Below are positions 1 through 6,896 of a stretch of DNA of 51,887 bases, piece by piece (position 1 is the first letter of the stretch; each line of letters opens with the position of its first letter). This DNA is from Candidatus Tayloriibacteriota bacterium (GTDB lineage Bacteria > Patescibacteriota > Minisyncoccia > Phycocordibacterales > PALSA-1337). Under the pieces are notes generated by a model. That model made no database searches. It was not told the origin of the DNA and saw only the letters and a program-made list of their open reading frames with translations. The position numbers were made by a program, and so were the translations under genes. The DNA lies in NCBI GenBank assembly GCA_903839695.1, contig CAIMDI010000017.1:1-51887 (forward strand). Direction: 5' to 3'.

Positions 1-81
1 GCTGTTATGAAAAAAGAGATTGATAGATTGAAGACAGTCCTATATGATATTCAGAGGAAACACGGGAAAAACCAAAAATAG
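1..81 (+). CDS. C-terminal fragment of a protein truncated by the window edge (…AVMKKEIDRLKTVLYDIQRKHGKNQK*)
   Basis: Frame 1 open from base 1 to TAG at 79-81; too short for a family call. Confidence 0.4.
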   Translation, partial: AVMKKEIDRLKTVLYDIQRKHGKNQK

Positions 82-146
82 TCGAAAAATTAACAAAAAT
101 TCTAGTATGATTTGGGTATCATTTTATTATTAGCTATTACGGAAAA

Positions 147-221
147 TGGTGCGCCCGGAGGGATTCGAACCCCCAACAACGGTTCCGAAGACCGGTATGA
201 TATCCATTTCACTACGGGCGC
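147..221 (-). tRNA. tRNA with encoded CCA; anticodon reads UCC (Gly) in loop CUUCCGA, but the body is Arg-like
   Basis: Reverse complement GCGCCCGTAGTGAAATGGATATCATACCGGTCTTCCGAACCGTTGTTGGGGGTTCGAATCCCTCCGGGCGC-ACCA folds as a cloverleaf; 7-bp acceptor and T-arm GGGGGTTCGAATCCCTC. Confidence 0.85.
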
Positions 222-232
222 ATTATGCTTTA

Positions 233-802
233 TTACACTTCCCCACTAACAATATCATAATACTGTATTAATAGCTTTTGCCAAGCTATCACTTTCCTCA
301 ATATATTTACACCTGATATTGTTATTCTTGAATATGAATCATATTTTGATAACTTTATACTATCTAAGCCGATATTTAGATACTTTGTAGCCCATAACTT
401 CATTATTCTAATTATAGATGGGTTTGAACTTGAAAATTGAAATGAATTCCCTACCTTTGAACCCTTTGCTAAATACAGCGATAAACCACATACAAAAAAT
501 GAATCCTTTACTAAAACTGGAAATTCTCTTATAGCATCATCATATATCTTTTTACTTCTGAATACCTTATTTGATTTCAAAATAACCAATGCATTTAATC
601 TCCCCCTTTTTGCACTAATACTCGTTCTTTCCTTCAATTCCAAAATTTGTTTTTCACTTAAAACTATGTCACGAAGCCATAATGACAATGTACTTTTTGA
701 TATATCGATAACTTTTGAGATTTCTGACAGTGAACGACCAGAAAGGCGCATTTCTCTAGCTTTTTTTACATTCTGTATATTAGATATCATATTGTACAAC
801 AT
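233..802 (-). CDS. HTH protein with a possible LAGLIDADG-like C-terminal domain
   Basis: N-terminal HTH 'LSGRSLSEISKVIDISKSTLSLWLRDI'; C-terminal 'GLSLYLAKGSKVGNSFQFSSSNPSIIRIMKLWATKYL' resembles the LAGLIDADG-like domain of CPR HTH proteins. Confidence 0.55.
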   Translation of the reverse strand: MLYNMISNIQNVKKAREMRLSGRSLSEISKVIDISKSTLSLWLRDIVLSEKQILELKERTSISAKRGRLNALVILKSNKVFRSKKIYDDAIREFPVLVKDSFFVCGLSLYLAKGSKVGNSFQFSSSNPSIIRIMKLWATKYLNIGLDSIKLSKYDSYSRITISGVNILRKVIAWQKLLIQYYDIVSGEV

Positions 803-857
803 TATATCACATATTTAATATATGAAAAATACTAAATAGATGCTAACATTGTATACA

Positions 858-2336
858 ATGAAAAACAGTGTAATACCCAAAGAAATAGTAGACATTGTTG
901 AGACGCTAGAGAAAGCTGGTTTCGAGGCATTTCTCGTTGGTGGATGTACTAGAGATATTCTGCTTGGAAGAACTCCCAAAGACTGGGACATAACCACAAA
1001 TGCTACCCCGGAACAAATAATCCCTCTTTTTGAAAAAACATTTTATGAAAACTCTTACGGTACTGTTGGTGTGGTAAATGAAAAAACAGAGGATGAGAAA
1101 TTGAGAATAGTAGAAGTTACTCCATACCGTCTTGAAAGCTCCTATACCGACCGCAGACACCCTGACGATATAAAATTTAGTAAAAGTATTAATGACGATC
1201 TTAAACGTCGGGATTTTACAATTAACGCGATTGCGGTGAGTTTATCTAAAGGGGCAATAAAAGATATAATTGACTTATTCGATGGCTTAAAGGACATAAA
1301 GGACAAAGTAATAAAAGCTGTTGGAAATGCTGACGATCGCTTCAGTGAAGATGCTTTGAGAATGATTAGGGCCGTAAGACTAGCTTCAGAAATAGGTTTC
1401 ACGATTAACATCGATACTGAAAGGGCTATAATTAGCCATTCTTCATTGATTAAGGAAATTTCTATTGAAAGAGTAAGGGATGAATTCTCAAGGATACTGA
1501 TGTCTAAAGATCCAAAGATAGGAATAGAAACCTTGGATAGGCTAAATATCCTTATAAACATCATTCCTGAACTAGTATCTGCAAAGGGTGTAGAACAAAA
1601 CCAAGCCCATTCGTATGACGTTTGGGAGCATTTGCTTAGAACACTTCAACATTCAGCAGATAAGAACTGGCCACTAGAAATACGCCTTTCTTCCCTTTTC
1701 CATGATATTTCAAAGCCAGAAACAAGAAGAATTTCACGTGAAACAAATCAATTCACCTTTTATGGACATGAAGTCGTTGGTTCACGTGTAACAAAAAAGA
1801 TTCTTGAAAGATTAAAATACCCGACAAAAACAGTAGAAAAGGTTTGTAAACTTATACGTTGGCATATGTTTTTCTCAGACACCGAGATGATTACCCTTTC
1901 TGCTGTAAGAAGAATGATAGCAAATGTTGGCAAGGAAAATATTTGGGATTTAGTAAATATTAGAATTTGCGACAGAATCGGCACCGGAAGACCCAAAGAA
2001 AGCCCTTATAGATTAAGAAAGTATGAATCAATGATAGAAGAAGCGATGATGGATCCAATATCCGTTTGTATGCTTAAAATCGATGGTAATCGCATAATGG
2101 AGGTTACACGTGTAACACCTGGACCTAAAATAGGCCTTATTTTGAATGCTTTACTTGAAGAAGTACTAGAGAATCCTAGTCTAAATACGACTGAATATCT
2201 AGAAAAAAGGGCTGTAGAATTGATGGAAATGCCGCTAGCTGACTTAGAAAAAATGGCAAATATGGGTAAAATGATGAAAAACAAATTGGAAAGTGAAAAT
2301 ATAGAGGAAATACACAAAAAATACCATGTTTCATAA
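858..2336 (+). CDS. CCA tRNA nucleotidyltransferase / poly(A) polymerase family protein with HD domain
   Basis: 'FLVGGCTRDILLGRTPKDWDITTNATPEQ', 'RRDFTINAIAVSL', HD 'LFHDISKP'. ORF opens at 840; the ATG at 858 is equally plausible. Confidence 0.9.
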   Translation: MKNSVIPKEIVDIVETLEKAGFEAFLVGGCTRDILLGRTPKDWDITTNATPEQIIPLFEKTFYENSYGTVGVVNEKTEDEKLRIVEVTPYRLESSYTDRRHPDDIKFSKSINDDLKRRDFTINAIAVSLSKGAIKDIIDLFDGLKDIKDKVIKAVGNADDRFSEDALRMIRAVRLASEIGFTINIDTERAIISHSSLIKEISIERVRDEFSRILMSKDPKIGIETLDRLNILINIIPELVSAKGVEQNQAHSYDVWEHLLRTLQHSADKNWPLEIRLSSLFHDISKPETRRISRETNQFTFYGHEVVGSRVTKKILERLKYPTKTVEKVCKLIRWHMFFSDTEMITLSAVRRMIANVGKENIWDLVNIRICDRIGTGRPKESPYRLRKYESMIEEAMMDPISVCMLKIDGNRIMEVTRVTPGPKIGLILNALLEEVLENPSLNTTEYLEKRAVELMEMPLADLEKMANMGKMMKNKLESENIEEIHKKYHVS

Positions 2337-2343
2337 GAAACAT
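2326..2343 (+). terminator. Hairpin ATGTTTC-ATAA-GAAACAT spanning the stop codon of the nucleotidyltransferase gene
   Basis: 7-bp perfect stem, 4-nt loop; no long T tract, so terminator function is uncertain. Confidence 0.35.
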
Positions 2344-2404
2344 AGTCTGCTATTGGTTATTCTGTTATAGGTATTTATTCTGTTATAGATAATCATATTC
2401 ATAA

Positions 2405-2810
2405 ACAAAACAACCGCGCCAAGAATGAAAGGTTGCCTCGAGGTTAGTTGAGACTTCCTACAAACTGTACGCAGTTGTGTAAAATTCCACTACAAGGAAT
2501 CATTTGGGTCCACAGACCCGATTCAACGAAGGCTGACCTAACAAATTCCACAAAAGGGAGCGTTGCGTAATACTTTTAAATTAACATGATCCGGCGAGCG
2601 CCAGATATAAATTGTTTTGATGTAAAGTTATGCAATTGCTCAACTTAAGCAAAATAGGGGTTGTCTTCTCCTGTGAGAATTTCAATACCTACTTATTACT
2701 TACTACCTATTACTTATTTACTTATTACTATTACTACCCTAAATTTTGGAAGAGCTGTGATGCGACTACCCTCGGTTGAAGCCTCATCTGATCTGGTATC
2801 ATTGTATCAA
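2405..2810. ncRNA. Candidate structured non-coding RNA locus, class unassigned, strand uncertain
   Basis: No convincing ORF; nested helices: 2441-2447/2533-2539, 2459-2467/2472-2481, 2484-2488/2496-2500, 2506-2510/2515-2519, 2656-2663/2683-2690 enclosing 2666-2670/2675-2679, and long-range 2411-2416/2773-2778. Confidence 0.5.
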
Positions 2811-2904
2811 TTATAAAAGACATGTAAAGGACATTAACAATAAAAACTGTGGATAACTCATTTTCTTTTGTCCTTTATAAAATATATTTAAAAAATATTT
2901 TAAA

Positions 2905-3693
2905 TTAATCTAAAATTAATTCTATAGGACAATGATCTGAACCCATAATAGTGTTGAGAATACTGGCTTTTTTTGCTTTATTCAAAAGGGCAGGGGATAT
3001 GAAAAAATAATCAATTCTCCAACCAACATTTCTTTCTCTTGCAAATGTTTTCATATCCCACCATGTATATGCAGCTATTTTTTTAGGATTTGTATGTCTA
3101 AAAATATCTATATACCCATCATTAATCACTTGATCAATCCATTCTCTTTCTTGTGGTAAAAATCCTGTATGATTTTCATTTGCTTTTGGTCGTGCCAAAT
3201 CTATTTCATTATGAGCTGTATTAACATCGCCACAGAAAATAATTTCGTAACCATTTTTTCTCTGTTTATTTATATATTTTAAGAACTCATCATAAAAATT
3301 CATTTTGAAAACCAATCTTTCTGGGTCAGTACCCGCATTAGGAAAATAACAGTTAATCAGCACAAATTTGACCCCCAGTATCTTTTTATCATCGAAAAAT
3401 AGGGCTATAAATCGTCCCTCTTTATCATATTCTTCAATTCCAAAGCCGTATTCCACGTTACTTGCCTTATTTTTGGAGTAAATCGCAACACCACTATAAC
3501 CCTTCTTTTCCTTTGAATGATCAAAATATGAATGATAACCAAGTGGATTCCTGACACCAGCGTCTAATTGTTCTGGATGCGCCTTTGTCTCTTGATAGCA
3601 CATAAAATCAGGTGATTTCTGCAAAAACCAATCAAATCCACCCTTTTTTACATTTGCCCGCAATCCATTTACATTCCAAGAAATGATATTCAT
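2905..3693 (-). CDS. xth: Exodeoxyribonuclease III
   Basis: 'MNIISWNVNGLRANVKKG', 'CYQETKAH', 'GDVNTAHNEIDLARP', 'GSDHCPIELIL'. Confidence 0.95.
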   Translation of the reverse strand: MNIISWNVNGLRANVKKGGFDWFLQKSPDFMCYQETKAHPEQLDAGVRNPLGYHSYFDHSKEKKGYSGVAIYSKNKASNVEYGFGIEEYDKEGRFIALFFDDKKILGVKFVLINCYFPNAGTDPERLVFKMNFYDEFLKYINKQRKNGYEIIFCGDVNTAHNEIDLARPKANENHTGFLPQEREWIDQVINDGYIDIFRHTNPKKIAAYTWWDMKTFARERNVGWRIDYFFISPALLNKAKKASILNTIMGSDHCPIELILD

Positions 3694-3730
3694 ATATGAA
3701 TTATAGCAGAAATTGTATTAATATAAGTAT

Positions 3731-4669
3731 TTATTCACTTTTTCTGTGAAACTTTTTGTGTATTTTTCTTAATTCAGTGTCAGTAACATGTGTATAAATC
3801 TGAGTTGTATTGATATTTGCATGTCCAAGAAGCATTTGAACAGAACGTAAATCAGCCCCATTTCTCAATAAATCAGTAGCAAAAGAGTGACGAATAACAT
3901 GGGGAGTTACTTTTTTTGAAATTCCACACATAGAAGCATAGTGTTTTATTATTCTCTCAACTGAACGTGGTGTTAATCTTAGGGAATCCTTATTTTTAGC
4001 CAGTTTATCGTTTTTCTTTGCTGTAATTTGCACAAACAATGCATCGTCCATATCATCTCTTTTGTCTAAATATCTTTGAACTGCGTTTTTGGCATTTTCT
4101 GATATAAAAACCACCCGAACTTTTTCGCCTTTCCCTCGAACCGACATTTCCTCCAATTTTAAATTAATATCCCTGGGTAAAGCGCAAAGCTCAGAAACAC
4201 GAAGACCTGTGGAGAAAAATAGCTCTAACATTGCCTTATCTCGAAGACCCTTCAGGGTTTTCAAATCTGGAATATTTAGTAATCTCTCCAATTCTTCTAT
4301 TGTAATCAAGTCCAAAGACCTTTCTGGTACCTTTGCCAATTCTATTCTATCTGGAGCAAGGGAAACTATGTTTTGTCTAGCTAAATACTTCAAAAATGCC
4401 CTTAATGCTATCAAATAGTAATTCTGTGTTCTCTTTTTTAATGTAGTCGCAGCCATACCTTTTTCATTTTTTGTCTCTTGTCTGTTAAGCCAAATACGAA
4501 AATCACGCACAACTAAATCAGTTATATCCTTTGGATCTTTTATTTTGGTATGGTCAATAAAACGGCTAAGATATTGGTCATAATTCCTTACAGTATTAAG
4601 GCTTCGTCCTTTTTCAATCTCAATATACTGTAAAAATTCAGTCTTTAAAGTAGAAATATTTTGCGACAT
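3731..4669 (-). CDS. Tyrosine recombinase XerC/XerD-like
   Basis: 'FFSTGLRVSELCAL', 'TPHVIRHSFATDLLRNGADLRSVQMLLGHANINTTQIYTHV'. Confidence 0.93.
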   Translation of the reverse strand: MSQNISTLKTEFLQYIEIEKGRSLNTVRNYDQYLSRFIDHTKIKDPKDITDLVVRDFRIWLNRQETKNEKGMAATTLKKRTQNYYLIALRAFLKYLARQNIVSLAPDRIELAKVPERSLDLITIEELERLLNIPDLKTLKGLRDKAMLELFFSTGLRVSELCALPRDINLKLEEMSVRGKGEKVRVVFISENAKNAVQRYLDKRDDMDDALFVQITAKKNDKLAKNKDSLRLTPRSVERIIKHYASMCGISKKVTPHVIRHSFATDLLRNGADLRSVQMLLGHANINTTQIYTHVTDTELRKIHKKFHRKSE

Positions 4670-4736
4670 ACATTAATTATCTGCTATTTAGCGTCCACTT
4701 GCAATATAAAGCAATTGATGCTAGTATGTTCAAATC

Positions 4737-5006
4737 ATGTTAACAACACGACAGAAATCAAATATTATAAAAAACGTAGCAATACACGACAAGGACACTG
4801 GCTCTCCAGAGGTTCAAATTTCAATATTAACAAAGAGAATTGAAGAATTAGCTGGTCATTTGAAAAAGCATAAGAAAGACAATCACTCAAGACGTGGTCT
4901 TCTAGCAATGGTAGCTGATAGACAAACACATATGAACTATTTGAAAAAAAAGAGCACCAAGCGTTATAACAGTATTGCAAAGAAATTAGACATAAAGGCA
5001 AAATAA
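4737..5006 (+). CDS. rpsO: 30S ribosomal protein S15
   Basis: 'DTGSPEVQISILTKRIEELAGHLKKHKKDNHSRRGLLAMVADRQTHMNYLKKKS'. Confidence 0.97.
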   Translation: MLTTRQKSNIIKNVAIHDKDTGSPEVQISILTKRIEELAGHLKKHKKDNHSRRGLLAMVADRQTHMNYLKKKSTKRYNSIAKKLDIKAK

Positions 5007-5010
5007 TTCA

Positions 5011-5045
5011 AACAAGCCACCGCCATCAGGCGGTTTGTGCTTTTA
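5011..5045 (+). terminator. Rho-independent terminator after rpsO
   Basis: ACCGCC-ATCA-GGCGGT (5019-5034) with flanking ACAA/TTGT, followed by TTTT. Confidence 0.7.
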
Positions 5046-5125
5046 ATGATATACTTTAGTCTAGTAGGTAATTTTAATAATCGTGTTATTAATTTTAATA
5101 AGTAATTAATAAGAAATAATTTTAT

Positions 5126-5770
5126 ATGTCAGTAATAAAACATAAAGAGCAACGTGTTGGAGTTTTTATAGATACTCAAAATATTTATCATAGTGCAAAA
5201 ATGCTATATCATTCAAGAGTAAATTTTGGAGCTATAGTAAAGGACTCTGTGGGTGATAGATCACTTATAAGAGCAATCGCATACGTAATAACAACAGAAG
5301 CAGGGGACGAGAAGGCCTTTTTTGAAGCATTAACAAAAATGGGCATAGAAACAAAGACAAAAGATCTTCAAATATTCAGCAGTGGAGCAAAGAAAGCTGA
5401 TTGGGACGTAGGAATGGCAATAGATGCAGTAAAGTTAGCACCAAAACTTGATGCAGTAATATTAATAACAGGGGATGGAGATCATGTTCCTTTGGTAGAA
5501 TATTTACAAGTAAATCAAGGTTGCCAAGTAGAAGTAGTTTCATTTGGAAAATCAACTTCAACAAAGCTACGCGAGGTAGCTGATGATTTTATTGATTTAG
5601 ATGAAAATGTACAGAAATACCTGATTGGAGGTGCTCATCAAAATAGATTTCAAGGAAATGTGAAAGGGAAGCCAAATATTAAGCATTTCAATAAAAGAAA
5701 AGGAGGACCAAAAGATGCAACATTGGGAAATGTAGCAGATGAAATAGCAGATTTAAGTGGGCAAGAGTAA
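5126..5770 (+). CDS. NYN domain (LabA/DUF88-like) putative RNase
   Basis: 'RVGVFIDTQNIYHSAK', 'KKADWDVGMAIDAVKLAPKLDAVILITGDGDHVPLVEYL'. Confidence 0.85.
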   Translation: MSVIKHKEQRVGVFIDTQNIYHSAKMLYHSRVNFGAIVKDSVGDRSLIRAIAYVITTEAGDEKAFFEALTKMGIETKTKDLQIFSSGAKKADWDVGMAIDAVKLAPKLDAVILITGDGDHVPLVEYLQVNQGCQVEVVSFGKSTSTKLREVADDFIDLDENVQKYLIGGAHQNRFQGNVKGKPNIKHFNKRKGGPKDATLGNVADEIADLSGQE

Positions 5771-5788
5771 AAATCAGTGTCGAATTTG

Positions 5789-6763
5789 CTACACCTCACT
5801 AATTACATCGAAGCCCTTAAAACTACCAGTAATTGCAAGGCCAATTATCTTACCCCTGCAAATACCTTTCGCTCTGATCTGAAGCGCTGTCTCATTTAAT
5901 GTGGCTCCAGAGCCTACAGCATCATCAATTAGCAGAATATTATTATAAATTTTATTTTCATTAATAATAATAGATTTCTTTGCATTTTCAATTCTATCTT
6001 CAATTTTATTCAAGGTTTTTTGCGGTACAGCAATATCTCCCGAGATTTTAATTAAATTGATTCTGGGAATAGATAGATTGAGAGACTTTTCAAGTTCTTT
6101 CATTAATTGAATCTCTCTTTTTACAGTTGGTGGTATAAAACCTATAGCATTAATATTATTTTTCTTAATTATATCCATAATACTAGGCCTTATGGCTTCT
6201 CCAATTTGACCTATCAAATTTCTATCCTGACTTTGCTTTGCATAAAGAAGAATTTGACCCAATTTTGTCTTTCCAAATCTTTCAACACTATAAAAATCCT
6301 TATAATATAGCTTATTGAGTCCAGCTTCTTTAAAACTATCTTTAATTTTAGTAGTTGCGTCAATATATCCATCTTTTTTATATTTATTGTATTTTTCAAG
6401 AGTTTTTATATATTCAATCGCAGTTTTTTCCAAAGGTAAATTCTGCTTATTACACCAATATTCAAAACCAACAATTCCATCAAGTTTTTTACCATCTGGT
6501 GTGATTATTAAATAATTTTCCTCAATTATTTTCTTATTTTCAACTGAAATATTGTTTTTAACCGCTTCTATGATTATCTTTGGAAAATAGAAGACAGTGG
6601 GGGGCTTACCAACTTTATATATTAAATTTTCTCTCTGCAATCTGTTTATATGTTTAAAAATAGCTTGTCTTGAAATTTTGAAATGATTAAAAAGCTGAAC
6701 AATGGAAGCTTGGCCATTTTTAACAATAAATTGATATATTTCATTATATGTCTCGGTTGTCAT
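5789..6763 (-). CDS. Winged-helix/HTH protein fused to a phosphoribosyltransferase-type domain
   Basis: N-terminal wHTH 'IVKNGQASIVQLFNHFKISRQAIFKHINRLQRENLIYKVG'; C-terminal PRPP-binding-like 'ILLIDDAVGSGATLNETA'. Confidence 0.75.
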   Translation of the reverse strand: MTTETYNEIYQFIVKNGQASIVQLFNHFKISRQAIFKHINRLQRENLIYKVGKPPTVFYFPKIIIEAVKNNISVENKKIIEENYLIITPDGKKLDGIVGFEYWCNKQNLPLEKTAIEYIKTLEKYNKYKKDGYIDATTKIKDSFKEAGLNKLYYKDFYSVERFGKTKLGQILLYAKQSQDRNLIGQIGEAIRPSIMDIIKKNNINAIGFIPPTVKREIQLMKELEKSLNLSIPRINLIKISGDIAVPQKTLNKIEDRIENAKKSIIINENKIYNNILLIDDAVGSGATLNETALQIRAKGICRGKIIGLAITGSFKGFDVISEV

Positions 6764-6779
6764 GGGGTAATACTATCAT

Positions 6780-6808
6780 AGTTGATAGTTTACTGTCAAC
6801 TATCAACT
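6780..6808. promoter_or_regulatory. Perfect 11-bp inverted repeat, probable operator
   Basis: AGTTGATAGTT-tactgtc-AACTATCAACT in the divergent spacer, 16 nt upstream of the 6763 start codon. Confidence 0.7.
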
Positions 6809-6896
6809 AACAACCTTTAATAAAAACTTGGTCCAGCCTGGCTTGTTGTGGTAGTCGAAGTTGTTGATAGAGTAGACATAATGTTATAGTTAACCC

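Noticed and set aside
1142-1564. Antisense ORFs opposite real genes (e.g. 1142-1564, 7385-7816, 43795-44298)
   Set aside because: Low-complexity Ser/Ile/Phe-rich translations typical of shadow ORFs in AT-rich DNA; each lies opposite a recognised conserved gene.
2441-2539. tRNA-like cloverleaf (7-bp closing stem, 5-bp stem with 7-nt loop)
   Set aside because: No T-loop TTCRA, no U33, 4-nt third loop; a multibranch junction but not a tRNA.
2405-2810. RNase P RNA, tmRNA or SRP RNA identity for the structured intergenic element
   Set aside because: Local resemblances (AAGCAAAATAGGGG, CACAGACCCG) but the invariant GAGGAAAGUCC/ACAGAA core, tmRNA T-arm and tag, and SRP GGAAGGAAGCAG-type motif were not found on either strand. 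Left as unassigned.
4661-4843. 60-aa ORF overlapping rpsO
   Set aside because: Out of frame with clear S15 coding sequence and without recognisable content.
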